NCBI RefSeq assembly: GCF_003385115.1 | Contig: NZ_QUNI01000005.1 | Span: 336,563-400,562 of the forward strand | DNA from: Flavobacterium aquicola | GTDB taxonomy: Bacteria > Bacteroidota > Bacteroidia > Flavobacteriales > Flavobacteriaceae | DNA length: 64,000 nucleotides | Direction of reading: 5' to 3' | Shown here: positions 24,831-34,292 of the stretch, piece by piece | Position numbering within the stretch: the stretch's first letter is position 1 | Layout of the letters: every line of letters begins with the position of its first letter | Program-made: the position numbers and the translations under genes | Notes under the pieces: generated by a model | Database searches by the model: none | What the model saw: only the letters and a program-made list of their open reading frames with translations | Told to the model about the DNA's origin: nothing

Positions 24831-26349
24831 AGTATCGACTGATGAACAAAAAGAAAATGGTTTTAGTTTACAGGACCAATTTTCTAAGCTCCAAGCACAT
24901 TGTGAGAAAAATAATTTTGAAGTTTTAAAGCATTATCAAGACGATCATTCGGCTAAAGATTTTAATCGTCCAGAATTTAAAATATTTTTAAAGGATCTTG
25001 AAACTCGAAAAATAAAACCAGATATGTTTATCTGTGTTAGACCAGATAGGTTTTCGAGAAATTTAGAAAATACTTTGCTTATGTTAGGTAAATTCAAATC
25101 TCTAGGAATTGAATTTATTACAGTAGAGAATCATACTGAATTAAATAGTCCAGAAAGTCTGTTGCCATTTCTTATTTACAATTTAATGCCTCAAATAGAA
25201 AATGAAAGGCGTGGTTTGAATACTAAACAAGGAATGCGACAAGCGCAACGAGAAGGAAGAACCATGGGGAGACCTCCGCTAGGATATTTAAATGAAAAAA
25301 CAACTAAATCGATTGTGCTTGACCCAATCAACGCCCCGTTAATTAAAAAAGGTTTTGAGGAACTTTCTAAAGGTATTTATACAATTGAAGAAGTGAGGAA
25401 AAAATTAATTAATGAAGGATTAAAAGATTGCTGTAAACAAAGTTTTTTAAATCATGTTCGTAATCCATATTACTATGGGGTAATTATTTTGTCTAAATGG
25501 AAAGATGAGCCAGAAGAAGAATTTTTGGGACAACATGAGCCGTTAATATCAAAGCAAAAATTTGATGAAGTTCAAGATATAATTTCTGGAAGGAAAAAGA
25601 AAACGCCAGTTAAACTAACAAGGAAACAAGAATTACCATTAAGAGGGCATTTATTTTGTAATAGTTGTCAAGGTAAATTAACTGGTAGTAGGTCAACAAG
25701 TAGAAATGGCTCGAGGCATTTTTATTACCATTGTCAAAAGGGTTGTAAAGAACGATTTAGAGCAGATATAGCGAATAGTGTTTTTGAAGACTACTTGGAC
25801 TCTTTTAGAATAGATAAAAACGTTCTGGAGCTTTATATGGCCATTCTTGAAGATGTATTTAATCAAGATGAACAAGAGAGGTATAAAGAAATCACAAAGC
25901 TTGAAGAAAAAATTAGGCAAACTAATTTAAAATTGACTTCTTTACAGGACAAATATTTGGCTGATTCATTTGGTTTGGAAGAATATAAATCGATTAAGTT
26001 TAGAATACAAGATGAACTAAAAAGGCTAGAGATTGAGAAGGAAGAGTTGAGAATAGACAAATCAGCCTTTAAGCAATATTTTGATTATGGATTTTTATTT
26101 TTATTTAATATGAAGAGATACTATCTAAGTGCAGATTTAGAAGTAAAACAAAAAATTATTGGTTCGATATTCCCAGAAAAAATTATATTTTTTGAAAATA
26201 GTTATCGAACCACTCAGGTGAATGAGTTACTTACCCTTTTGACCTTAAATATCAATGAGTTGGGACTTGTTAAAAAAGAAAAAGCCATTCCGAAGAATGG
26301 CTTGTCCACTTATGCTCCCCCTCTTGGGCTCGAACCAAGGACCCTCTGA
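24781..26349 (+). CDS. Large serine recombinase (integrase)
   Basis: The product is 522 residues. The resolvase domain has catalytic Ser19 in YTRVSTDEQ and the FICVRPDRFSRN motif. A recombinase domain follows (GRPPLGYLNEK). The zinc ribbon has LFCNSCQGKL, then HCQKGC, and a coiled coil lies at about 355-425. This is the plan of phage and element integrases that act on attP and attB. The frame does not stop at the element end: its last residues (APPLGLEPRTL) are the antisense of tRNA-Asn. They start at the attachment sequence, so they depend on the integration site. The native C terminus is probably near VNELLTLL or shortly after. Confidence 0.92.
   Translation: MTNSKLKRRKTAVIYTRVSTDEQKENGFSLQDQFSKLQAHCEKNNFEVLKHYQDDHSAKDFNRPEFKIFLKDLETRKIKPDMFICVRPDRFSRNLENTLLMLGKFKSLGIEFITVENHTELNSPESLLPFLIYNLMPQIENERRGLNTKQGMRQAQREGRTMGRPPLGYLNEKTTKSIVLDPINAPLIKKGFEELSKGIYTIEEVRKKLINEGLKDCCKQSFLNHVRNPYYYGVIILSKWKDEPEEEFLGQHEPLISKQKFDEVQDIISGRKKKTPVKLTRKQELPLRGHLFCNSCQGKLTGSRSTSRNGSRHFYYHCQKGCKERFRADIANSVFEDYLDSFRIDKNVLELYMAILEDVFNQDEQERYKEITKLEEKIRQTNLKLTSLQDKYLADSFGLEEYKSIKFRIQDELKRLEIEKEELRIDKSAFKQYFDYGFLFLFNMKRYYLSADLEVKQKIIGSIFPEKIIFFENSYRTTQVNELLTLLTLNINELGLVKKEKAIPKNGLSTYAPPLGLEPRTL
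26271..26303 (-). terminator. Minus-strand terminator downstream of tRNA-Asn
   Basis: Read on the minus strand, AAGCCATTC-TTCG-GAATGGCTT makes a 9-bp stem capped by a C(UUCG)G tetraloop, followed by a T-rich run. It would end the tRNA transcript. It lies within the 3' end of the recombinase reading frame. Confidence 0.8.
26313..26320. other. Proposed right attachment site at the tRNA-Asn 3' end
   Basis: TGCTCCCC, identical to 13167-13174. To the right the full tRNA is kept; to the left the flank (TGTCCACTTA) differs from the flank of the second tRNA copy (AAAAGTT), as expected if the left side came with the element. Confidence 0.5.
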
Positions 26350-26388
26350 TTAACAGTCAGATGCTCTAACCAACTGAGCTAAGGAGGA
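26315..26388 (-). tRNA. tRNA-Asn(GTT), copy at the element junction
   Basis: The 74-base sequence folds as a cloverleaf. Acceptor TCCTCCT pairs with AGGGGGA, the D-arm contains AGCTCAGTTGGTTAGAGC, and the anticodon loop CTGTTAA gives GTT (Asn). The T-arm contains GGTTCGAGCC. It is identical to the next copy. Its 3' end overlaps the proposed attachment core and the recombinase reading frame on the other strand. Confidence 0.95.
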
Positions 26389-26427
26389 ATCACCTTAAAG
26401 GTATGTATGTTTGCTAAAAAAAGTTTG

Positions 26428-26501
26428 CTCCCCCTCTTGGGCTCGAACCAAGGACCCTCTGATTAACAGTCAGATGCTCTAACCAACTGAGCTAAGGAGG
26501 A
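26428..26501 (-). tRNA. tRNA-Asn(GTT), promoter-proximal copy
   Basis: This is an exact 74-base copy of the tRNA-Asn at 26315, separated from it by 39 bases. It is closer to the promoter, so both are probably made from one transcript. Confidence 0.95.
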
Positions 26502-26525
26502 AGTTGTTGCTCTTTTTAGCGAGTG

Positions 26526-26556
26526 CAAATATAGGATTAAATTTAAATGTAGCAAA
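26526..26556 (-). promoter_or_regulatory. Consensus promoter of the tRNA-Asn pair
   Basis: On the minus strand: TTTG (26553-26556), 19 bases, TATATTTG (26526-26533). This is a full match to the Bacteroidota TTTG-N19-TANNTTTG consensus, 24 bases before the first tRNA. Confidence 0.85.
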
Positions 26557-26583
26557 CAAAAAAAGCAAAAATAACAATCTTTT

Positions 26584-27927
26584 TTATTTGCCTACAATCG
26601 CTTTATAAATATCATTTCCATTAGCAAAAAGTAATAGGCTGATAAGCAATACAAAACCAACCATTTGTGCATTCTCTAAGAATTTGTCACTTGGTTTTTT
26701 ACCGCTAACAATTTCAAACAATAAAAACATCACATGACCACCATCAAGTGCTGGAATAGGCAATAAGTTCATTACACCAAGCATAATTGATAAAATAGCT
26801 GTAATGCTCCAGAAAAGCTCCCAGCTCCAAGTGTCAGGAAAAATATTATAAATAGCATGAAATCCTCCAACTTGTTTGTAGGCTTTGGTTTCAGGGTTAA
26901 AAATCATTTTTAATTGTTTTCCATAACCAAATAACTTGTCTTTTCCTGTTTCAATGCCAACCGGAATAGATTCTAAAAATCCGTATTCTTTAGTGCTCAC
27001 TTTATAGTAGCCAAGTTTCTCTAGTGAAGCCAAGCTAATTCCTCCAGCGTTCACTCCTAGTTTTCCGTCTTTAGATACAATTAGAGTTATTGGTGTTTCT
27101 TTTAGATCGCGCAAAACAATCGCAGGAATTGTTTTTCCTTTATTAGCGTCTAAAATAGGTTTAGCTTCATCAAAATATTTAATTTTTTGACCGTTAAGCG
27201 AAACAATTAAATCTTTGACTTTTAAATTTTGATTTGGATATTCATCAGAAATAGCGCCAATTGTATAAGGCATACGTATTTTAACTAATAATCCTTTTTC
27301 TTCTTTGGATAATTGATCAATAAAATCTTTAGGTATTGTAAGGGTTTGTTTTTGTCCGTTTCTTTCAATTAAAACGTTTTTTCCCATTACAATGTTCATG
27401 TTCAAATCGTTGTCAAAATTTTCTACTTTTGATCCATCAATTGCAATGATTTTATCCCCTGTTTTAAAACCAGCTTTAATCATCGCTGGATTTTCAAACC
27501 AATATCCATCTTTAATGTCAGAATTAGCAATAAACGTATCCCCATAAACAAAAGCCATACCTATATATATAATGAATGCAAGTATAAAATTTACCGTTAC
27601 TCCGCCCAGCATAATGATCAAACGCTGCCAAGCCGGTTTAGAACGAAATTCCCAAGGCTGTGGAGGCAAGGCCATTTGTTCCTTGTCCATGCTCTCATCA
27701 ATCATTCCGGATATTTTTACATAACCGCCAAGAGGCAGCCAGCCAATACCATATACAGTTTCACCAATTTGTTTTTTAAACAGTGAATACTTTACATCAA
27801 AAAACAAATAAAATTTCTCGACTCTGGTTTTAAATAATTTGGCAGGGATAAAATGTCCTAATTCGTGCAGTATAATAAGTAATGATAAGCTCAATAAAAA
27901 TTGAGAAAGCTTGATAACTATTTCCAT
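26584..27927 (-). CDS. rseP: Site-2 zinc protease RseP
   Basis: The product is 447 residues. The zinc motif HELGH is at residues 21-25 in the first membrane segment, and NLLPIPALDGGH near the C terminus carries the third ligand Asp. PDZ-like domains lie between (KAGFKTGDKIIAIDGSKVENF, and NLKVKDLIVSLNGQKI). The family cuts membrane-spanning substrates such as anti-sigma factors and also removes signal-peptide remnants. A TACTTTTG -7 element lies at 27957-27964 on the minus strand. No anti-sigma gene is nearby. Confidence 0.95.
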   Translation of the reverse strand: MEIVIKLSQFLLSLSLLIILHELGHFIPAKLFKTRVEKFYLFFDVKYSLFKKQIGETVYGIGWLPLGGYVKISGMIDESMDKEQMALPPQPWEFRSKPAWQRLIIMLGGVTVNFILAFIIYIGMAFVYGDTFIANSDIKDGYWFENPAMIKAGFKTGDKIIAIDGSKVENFDNDLNMNIVMGKNVLIERNGQKQTLTIPKDFIDQLSKEEKGLLVKIRMPYTIGAISDEYPNQNLKVKDLIVSLNGQKIKYFDEAKPILDANKGKTIPAIVLRDLKETPITLIVSKDGKLGVNAGGISLASLEKLGYYKVSTKEYGFLESIPVGIETGKDKLFGYGKQLKMIFNPETKAYKQVGGFHAIYNIFPDTWSWELFWSITAILSIMLGVMNLLPIPALDGGHVMFLLFEIVSGKKPSDKFLENAQMVGFVLLISLLLFANGNDIYKAIVGK

Positions 27928-28226
27928 TTTTTAATTTTCGGTTCTTTAATGACGGACAAAAGTACTGTTTTCTATTTTATTTATTATGCAATATTTTTTG
28001 GTATCGCTTTAAAACTTTGTTAATTAATGTGTTTTTTATTTTAATTTGGCGGTCGTCTAATAACTTTGTTACAACTTGGATTCTATATTTTTTTTAGAAT
28101 ACTAGGATTTCGTACTTTTAGAAATGTCTTTTAAAATAAAATGCAAACGATTTTTTACTTCTATCGGACTGGCATTTTTAGGGCTTTATACAATTTGTTT
28201 GAAAAATATAATACTGTACTTACTAT
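27928..28226. promoter_or_regulatory. Divergent region between rseP and the AddA-like gene
   Basis: It contains the rseP -7 element (minus, TACTTTTG, 27957-27964) and a plus-strand TAACTTTG at 28061-28068. The latter would give a 150-base leader for the AddA-like gene. Confidence 0.4.
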
Positions 28227-31200
28227 ATGGAAAGACCATCTTTCGCCATTTATGATGCTTCGGCAGGTTCTGGAAAAACATATGCTCTTGTCAAAGAATA
28301 CCTTAAAATTATTCTAACCGCGCATAAGAATGATGCTTACCGGAATATTCTGGCAATAACGTTTACCAATAAAGCGGTTCACGAAATGAAAAGCAGAATC
28401 GTTGGGAGTCTATCTGAATTTGCCAAAGAAGAACCTGCAAAAAAAGCTCAGGATTTAATGCAGAATTTGTCTCAGGAAACCCAGCTTTCTATTATCCAAA
28501 TCAAAACAAAATCACAGCAGATCATTAAACATATAATTCATAATTATGCTGCTTTTGATATTTCTACTATTGATAAATTTACTCACAAGGTCATTCGTGC
28601 TTTTGCTCATGACTTAGGATTACCTATGACTTTTGAAGTGACTTTGGATACTGAAAATCTTCTGATTGAAGCTGTAGATGCAATTATTGCCAAAGCTGGT
28701 GATGATGATATCTTGACCAAACTGCTTGTAGATTTTACTATCGAAAAAACAGATGATGATAAATCCTGGGATATTTCGCGGGAAATTTTGGAAACTGGGA
28801 AATTAGTGCTTAATGAAAATAATCGAAATGAAATTGTTCATTTTCAAGATAAATCTATTAATGATTTCATTGTTGTAAAAGAAAAACTGATACAAATTTG
28901 TAAAGATTTAGAAGCCAAAAATGCTCTTCTTGCCAAATCACTTCTGCAATTAATTGATATAAATGCAATTGATGTTAAATCATTTTCCAGAGGCACTTTT
29001 CCAAATCATCTTCATAGTATTGCAGATGGGAGATTCAACCAAAAGAATAAAATGTTTCGTGAATTCGAAGATATTGCAATAAATAAAACAGCGAAGGACA
29101 AAGCATTAATAGAAAACATTATTCCTCAATTATTACAAGGTCTTTCGGAAATATATAAAAACTTCGAAAAGCGAAATTTTTACAAAGCATTCTTAAGAAA
29201 CATTACTCCTTTGTCATTATTGAATACGGTAAGCAATGAATTAATGAAAATTCAAAACGAACAAAACATTCTTTCGATTACAGAGTTTAATGCAATTATT
29301 CATCGCGAAATCCAGAATCAGCCAGCTCCTTTTATATATGAGAGGTTAGGAGAACGTTACCGTCATTTTTTTATTGATGAGTTTCAGGATACTTCCCAAA
29401 TGCAATGGCAAAATTTGATTCCGCTGATCGATAATGCTCTTTCAGGTCAAGATGATTCCGGACAAAAAGGAACTTTGATGATTGTAGGGGATCCCAAGCA
29501 ATCTATTTACAGATGGCGCGGAGGAAAAGCTGAACAGTTTATTGAGCTGAGCAAAGATCAGAATCCTTTCAGTAATCCCGATAAAATACTGGAACATTTA
29601 GATAAAAATTATAGAAGTTATTCGCAGGTAATTGAATTCAATAATAACTTTTTTCACTTATTGTCCAATGAGTTTAGTAATGCAGATTATAAGGATTTAT
29701 ACGAGAATCATAGTCATCAGCAGAAAAATGATAAAATTGGCGGTTATGTAAATATTTCTTTTTTGCCAAAACTCGAAGTTCAAGAAGGAGAGGAAGAGGA
29801 AGTTCTTGATAAAACTGAACAATATGTTCTGGCGACTTTAAACACAATTCAAAAAGTTATAAAAGAAGGGTTTGAGTATAAGGATATTGTAATTCTCACC
29901 CGAAAAAGAAGTCAGGGAATTGCTGTTGCCAATTATTTAACGGAGCAGAGTATTCCGCTGTTGTCTTCTGAGACATTGATGATTCAAAATGCAACCGAAG
30001 TTCGGTTAATCATTCATATATTAAAGTATTTAAAAAACAGTTCAGATTTAGAATCAAAGGCCAATTTCTTGCAGTATTTGGCGCAAAACAAGCAAGATCA
30101 ATTACCTGTTCACGATTTCATAGCCGAAGGAATGGATAAGAAGGAGGAATCAGCTTTTGAAAATTGGCTCGAGAATTGCAATATAGAACTCTCTTTTGAA
30201 AACATCAGAAAAAAATCATTGTACGAAGCTGTTGAGATTATCATTGCAAAATTTTTAAAAACCAATGCTAATCTGGGGACCATACCTTCGGGAACTGCGT
30301 ATGTTCAATATTTTTTAGACCTTGTTCTAGAACGAGATGTTCGCAATCAGGCAGGGATTTCAGATTTCCTGTATTATTGGGATAAAAACTCTGAAAAATT
30401 CAGTATTCCTTCGCCAGAAGGGACTAATGCAGTTCGTGTAATGACAATCCATAAATCAAAAGGTTTGGAATTTCCGGTTGTGATTATGCCTTTTGCAGAT
30501 GAAGATTATAATCGGAAACCTAAAGATAAATTATGGCTGGATTCGAATGAGCAAGATTTTAATATGCCGAAAGTGTTAGTTGACAATACTGTTGGTATTG
30601 AGGAATTTGGTGCTGAAGCTTCGGCTCTTTATAATCTAAAAAAACAAGAGGAGCTGCTGGATAATATTAATGTATTATATGTTTCTTTGACTAGAGCCGA
30701 AGAGCAATTGTATATTATTTCTCAAGATGTAAAACCAAAAAAAGATGGTGAGTATCCAAATAATATGGCTTCATTTTTTATAAAATATTTGATACAGCAA
30801 AAAGTTTATGATGAAAATCAAATCGAATATCAATTTGGTAATTCCAAGAAATTATCTGCGGATGAAAAGCACATTGATTCAACAAAAAACATTCCAGTTG
30901 TTTCGGAAGTAATGAATCCAAAAAACATAAAAATAGCGCAGAAAGAGGCTCTAATGTGGGGAACACATCAGCAGCAGGCTATTGAATTTGGTAATGTGAT
31001 TCATGAAATTTTATCTTTTGTAGAGACAAAAAGTGATGTGGAATTAACAATTAATAAAGCTGTCGAAAACGGCTTAATCACAATTCTGCAGAAAGAACTT
31101 GTCACAAATGCTATTTTTAAAATAATGAATCATAAAGATTTGATAGATTATTTTGCAGAAGGGAATAAAGTTTTTAATGAACAAACAATCATACAGAAAG

Positions 31201-31403
31201 AGAAAGGAACAATTAAACCTGACCGATTGGTTATCAATAAAAACAGAGAAGCTTTGTTATTAGATTATAAAACTGGTGTTCATAATTCAAAATATAAATA
31301 TCAATTAGAAAATTACCAAAGTGCTATAGAAAAAATGGGTTTCAAAGTGCTAAAAAAAGCATTAGTATATATAGGAGCTGAAATCGATGTAGTACATTTG
31401 TAA
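28227..31403 (+). CDS. UvrD/RecB-type helicase-nuclease (AddA-like)
   Basis: The product is 1058 residues. Helicase motifs of superfamily 1 are seen in order: motif I ASAGSGKTYALVKEYL near residue 12, Ia AITFTNKAVHEMKSR and II FIDEFQDTSQMQW. Next come III GDPKQSIYRWRGGK, V VMTIHKSKGLEFPVVIMP and VI VSLTRAEEQLYI. The C terminus has a RecB-type nuclease domain (KPDRLVIN and LLDYKTGVHNSKYKYQLENYQ). With the AddB-like gene at 34293 it should form the Bacteroidota AddAB enzyme for double-strand break repair. The two are separated by kbl and ompA instead of being adjacent. The 299 bases upstream hold the divergent promoters with rseP. Confidence 0.92.
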   Translation: MERPSFAIYDASAGSGKTYALVKEYLKIILTAHKNDAYRNILAITFTNKAVHEMKSRIVGSLSEFAKEEPAKKAQDLMQNLSQETQLSIIQIKTKSQQIIKHIIHNYAAFDISTIDKFTHKVIRAFAHDLGLPMTFEVTLDTENLLIEAVDAIIAKAGDDDILTKLLVDFTIEKTDDDKSWDISREILETGKLVLNENNRNEIVHFQDKSINDFIVVKEKLIQICKDLEAKNALLAKSLLQLIDINAIDVKSFSRGTFPNHLHSIADGRFNQKNKMFREFEDIAINKTAKDKALIENIIPQLLQGLSEIYKNFEKRNFYKAFLRNITPLSLLNTVSNELMKIQNEQNILSITEFNAIIHREIQNQPAPFIYERLGERYRHFFIDEFQDTSQMQWQNLIPLIDNALSGQDDSGQKGTLMIVGDPKQSIYRWRGGKAEQFIELSKDQNPFSNPDKILEHLDKNYRSYSQVIEFNNNFFHLLSNEFSNADYKDLYENHSHQQKNDKIGGYVNISFLPKLEVQEGEEEEVLDKTEQYVLATLNTIQKVIKEGFEYKDIVILTRKRSQGIAVANYLTEQSIPLLSSETLMIQNATEVRLIIHILKYLKNSSDLESKANFLQYLAQNKQDQLPVHDFIAEGMDKKEESAFENWLENCNIELSFENIRKKSLYEAVEIIIAKFLKTNANLGTIPSGTAYVQYFLDLVLERDVRNQAGISDFLYYWDKNSEKFSIPSPEGTNAVRVMTIHKSKGLEFPVVIMPFADEDYNRKPKDKLWLDSNEQDFNMPKVLVDNTVGIEEFGAEASALYNLKKQEELLDNINVLYVSLTRAEEQLYIISQDVKPKKDGEYPNNMASFFIKYLIQQKVYDENQIEYQFGNSKKLSADEKHIDSTKNIPVVSEVMNPKNIKIAQKEALMWGTHQQQAIEFGNVIHEILSFVETKSDVELTINKAVENGLITILQKELVTNAIFKIMNHKDLIDYFAEGNKVFNEQTIIQKEKGTIKPDRLVINKNREALLLDYKTGVHNSKYKYQLENYQSAIEKMGFKVLKKALVYIGAEIDVVHL

Positions 31404-31468
31404 CAAAAAAATAATTATTTGTTTGAAATAACAATGAATTGCACTTTTCAATTTAAAATTTAATAAAA

Positions 31469-32662
31469 ATGTACGGTAAAATACAGCAACACTTACAATC
31501 CGAACTTCAAGCTATTGAAGAAAACGGAATTTTCAAAAAAGAAAGAATTATTACTTCTGCACAAGGAGCAGAAATTATTATTTCCACCGGTGAAACAGTC
31601 TTAAATTTTTGTGCAAATAATTATTTAGGGCTTTCTTCGCATCCCGAAGTTATTCAAGCCGCAAAAGATGCGATGGATACCCATGGCTTTGGAATGTCGT
31701 CAGTACGTTTTATTTGCGGAACACAGGATATTCATAAAACATTGGAAAAAAAGATAGCGGATTTCTATGGAACGGAAGATACCATATTATATGCGGCTGC
31801 TTTTGATGCTAATGGAGGTGTATTCGAACCTTTATTTGGAGAGAATGACGCAATTATATCGGACAGCCTAAATCATGCTTCTATTATCGATGGTGTTCGT
31901 TTATGTAAAGCTGCCCGCTATCGTTACGGAAATAGTAATATGACTGATTTGGAACAGCAATTAATTAAAGCAAATGAAACGGGAGCTCGATTTAAAATAA
32001 TTGTCACGGATGGTGTGTTCTCCATGGACGGAGTTGTGGCACCTTTAGATAAGATTTGTGATTTAGCTGACAAATATGATGCGCTGGTTATGGTTGATGA
32101 ATGTCATGCAGCTGGATTTATTGGAGCGACAGGTAAAGGAACGCTAGAGGCAAAAGGCGTTATGGGTCGTGTTGATATTATTACAGGTACATTAGGCAAG
32201 GCTTTGGGCGGTGCTATGGGTGGTTATACAACTGCAAAAAAAGAAATAATAGAATTATTAAGACAGCGTTCTAGGCCATACCTGTTTTCAAATTCATTGG
32301 CTCCGGCTATTGTTGGAGCGTCAATTAAAGTATTTGAGCTATTACAAAAGGACACTTTATTGAGAGATCAATTGGAATGGAATACTAATTATTTTAAAGC
32401 AGGAATGAAAAAGGCTGGATTTGATATAGTAGACGGGGATTCGGCTATAGTTCCAGTAATGCTGTATGATGCAAAATTAGCTCAAACTATGGCAAATGAG
32501 TTATTAAAGGAGGGGATTTATGTAATTGGATTCTTTTTTCCAGTAGTGCCTAAGGATAAAGCAAGGATAAGAGTGCAGTTATCCGCGGCACATACAAAAG
32601 AACATTTGGATAAAGCAATACACGGTTTTGTAGCTGTAGGTAAGAGACTTGCTGTAATATAA
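31469..32662 (+). CDS. kbl: Glycine C-acetyltransferase (2-amino-3-ketobutyrate CoA ligase)
   Basis: The product is 397 residues, the standard length. It is a PLP enzyme of the alpha-oxoamine synthase family. Motifs are [35 protein letters not shown], the VDECHAAGF cofactor-binding Asp210/His213 and the Schiff-base Lys244 in [14 protein letters not shown]. It converts 2-amino-3-oxobutyrate and CoA to glycine and acetyl-CoA in threonine breakdown, in the cytoplasm. No threonine dehydrogenase is adjacent. The [10 protein letters not shown] form favours Kbl over KBL-like serine palmitoyltransferases. Confidence 0.93.
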   Translation: MYGKIQQHLQSELQAIEENGIFKKERIITSAQGAEIIISTGETVLNFCANNYLGLSSHPEVIQAAKDAMDTHGFGMSSVRFICGTQDIHKTLEKKIADFYGTEDTILYAAAFDANGGVFEPLFGENDAIISDSLNHASIIDGVRLCKAARYRYGNSNMTDLEQQLIKANETGARFKIIVTDGVFSMDGVVAPLDKICDLADKYDALVMVDECHAAGFIGATGKGTLEAKGVMGRVDIITGTLGKALGGAMGGYTTAKKEIIELLRQRSRPYLFSNSLAPAIVGASIKVFELLQKDTLLRDQLEWNTNYFKAGMKKAGFDIVDGDSAIVPVMLYDAKLAQTMANELLKEGIYVIGFFFPVVPKDKARIRVQLSAAHTKEHLDKAIHGFVAVGKRLAVI

Positions 32663-32706
32663 TTGTTAAATTTTCTATTTGCGAAGTGTTTTATTTAACA
32701 ATTTAT

Positions 32707-32737
32707 TTTGATGTTACGGAAAATGGTGCTACTTTTG
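32707..32737 (+). promoter_or_regulatory. Consensus promoter of the OmpA gene
   Basis: TTTG (32707-32710), 19 bases, TACTTTTG (32730-32737). Full consensus match, 36 bases before ATG 32774, as expected for an abundant outer-membrane protein. Confidence 0.85.
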
Positions 32738-32773
32738 TTTCAAATTAACTAATTGTAATTAAAATAACAAAGT

Positions 32774-34231
32774 ATGAAACATCTTAACAAACTTTTAGTT
32801 GCTGTAACAATGGTGATGGGATTGAACTCTCAGGCACAAGACAGTAACAATAAATGGGCAGTCGGTTTTGGAGTAAACGCGGTTGACTACAGATCTAGTG
32901 CAGGTGGTGACTTTATGAGTCATTTTGATCAGCCATTTATGGTAAGCGATAACTGGAATATTCTTCCTTCAGTTTCTTATATCAACGTTTCTAGGTACGT
33001 AGGTAGTGGTTTTATAGTTGGACTTACAGGTTCTATCAATCAAATTGATAAATTTGTTGTAAAAGTTCCAGGTAAAACTTGGAATGGACCTAATGATTTT
33101 GTTGCTGTAAATCCTGGAGATTTAATGTACTATGGTATTGATGCAACCGTAACTTATAGTTTTATGGAATTAATCAAATCTAAAGTTTTAGAGCCTACAT
33201 TAAGTTTTGGTGGTGGTTATACTTTCTTAGGTGATGAAAGCTATGGTACTATTAATCCTGGTGTTGGACTGAATATTTGGTTTACAGAAAATGTAGGTCT
33301 TTCATTATTAGGAACGTATAAAAAATCATTTGGAGATAGAGTTTATGCTGGAACTCAAACGCCAGATGCTCCTTCTTATAGTCAATATTCTGCAGGTCTT
33401 ACTTTCAAGTTTGGTGCTAAAGATACTGATGGAGACGGAATCTATGATAAAGATGATGCTTGTCCAGACGTTGCAGGTTTAAAGCAATTTAATGGTTGTC
33501 CTGATACAGATGCTGATGGTATCGAAGATTCTAAAGATAAATGTCCTACTGTTGCTGGTACTGCTGAATTCCAAGGTTGTGCTGATACAGACGGAGACGG
33601 TGTAGCTGATCCAGATGATGCTTGTCCTTCAGTTGCAGGTTTAAAACAATTCCAAGGTTGTCCTGATACAGATGGAGACGGAATAACTGATGCTTCAGAT
33701 AAATGTCCTACTGTTGCTGGTCCTGCTTCAAACGGAGGATGTCCTGAATTGGATTCTGATAAAGATGGTGTAATTGACAAACAAGATGCTTGTCCTACTG
33801 TACCTGGTCCTGCAAGTAACAAAGGATGTCCAGAAGTAACTGAACAAGTATTACAAGATCTTAAAGTTCAAGCTAGAGCAGTTTACTTTGTAACTGGTAA
33901 AGCAGTATTAGCAACAGCTGATAAAGGAGCTACAGATGGTAGATTGGAAGCGATTAAAGAAATCCTTAAAAACTACCCTAATGCTAAATTCGCTATCGAA
34001 GGTCACACAGATAATACAGGTAGTGCAAAAGTAAATCAAAAACTTTCTGAAGATAGAGCAAAAGTTGTTATGGATAAGTTAATTGAAAAAGGAGTTAATC
34101 CTGCTAACTTAACTTCAGCTGGTTATGGTTCAACTAAACCAGTAGCTTCTAACAAAACTAAAGAAGGTAAAGCACTTAACAGAAGAACTGAAATTAGACA
34201 CATTGGAACAGTATACGAAGGTAAATTGTAA
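32774..34231 (+). CDS. OmpA-family protein with TSP3 repeats
   Basis: The product is 485 residues with a signal peptide ending at SQAQ (about residue 21). Residues about 22-215 form an outer-membrane beta-barrel. Five thrombospondin type 3 calcium-binding repeats follow (about 216-352), each with D-x-D-x-D-G and one CP motif. The C-terminal OmpA-like domain (about 370-480, FAIEGHTDNTGSAKVNQKLSEDRA) binds peptidoglycan. The protein links the outer membrane to the cell wall. At DNA level the repeats form an imperfect tandem array of about 80 bp units. Monocistronic, with strong promoter and terminator. Confidence 0.93.
   Translation: MKHLNKLLVAVTMVMGLNSQAQDSNNKWAVGFGVNAVDYRSSAGGDFMSHFDQPFMVSDNWNILPSVSYINVSRYVGSGFIVGLTGSINQIDKFVVKVPGKTWNGPNDFVAVNPGDLMYYGIDATVTYSFMELIKSKVLEPTLSFGGGYTFLGDESYGTINPGVGLNIWFTENVGLSLLGTYKKSFGDRVYAGTQTPDAPSYSQYSAGLTFKFGAKDTDGDGIYDKDDACPDVAGLKQFNGCPDTDADGIEDSKDKCPTVAGTAEFQGCADTDGDGVADPDDACPSVAGLKQFQGCPDTDGDGITDASDKCPTVAGPASNGGCPELDSDKDGVIDKQDACPTVPGPASNKGCPEVTEQVLQDLKVQARAVYFVTGKAVLATADKGATDGRLEAIKEILKNYPNAKFAIEGHTDNTGSAKVNQKLSEDRAKVVMDKLIEKGVNPANLTSAGYGSTKPVASNKTKEGKALNRRTEIRHIGTVYEGKL
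33421..33833 (+). repeat. Tandem TSP3-coding repeats in ompA
   Basis: Five imperfect units of about 81-87 bp encode D-x-D-x-D-G ... CP repeats. Units 1 and 3 (VAGLKQF ... GCPDTD) are the most alike, pointing to past unit duplication. Confidence 0.8.
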
Positions 34232-34250
34232 TCAAGTCTAAATAATTTTT

Positions 34251-34282
34251 AAAAGCCATTCTTAATTGAATGGCTTTTTTTA
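34251..34282 (+). terminator. Terminator of the OmpA gene
   Basis: AAAAGCCATTC and GAATGGCTTTT form a perfect 11-bp stem with a six-base loop, ending in T residues. It lies just 11 bases before the next start codon. Confidence 0.9.
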
Positions 34283-34292
34283 TATTTATAAA

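Noticed and set aside
26302..26349. Recombinase C terminus APPLGLEPRTL as a conserved protein motif
   Set aside because: It is the antisense translation of the tRNA-Asn 3' half, so it is not a protein feature in its own right.
28124..28255. 43-codon ORF with a hydrophobic stretch overlapping the AddA-like start
   Set aside because: No supporting promoter or known family; it overlaps a well-defined start in a different frame. It could be looked at with ribosome profiling.
33442..33822. 126-codon minus-strand ORF inside the OmpA gene
   Set aside because: It is the mirror of the TSP3-coding repeats; its repetitive sequence follows from those codons.
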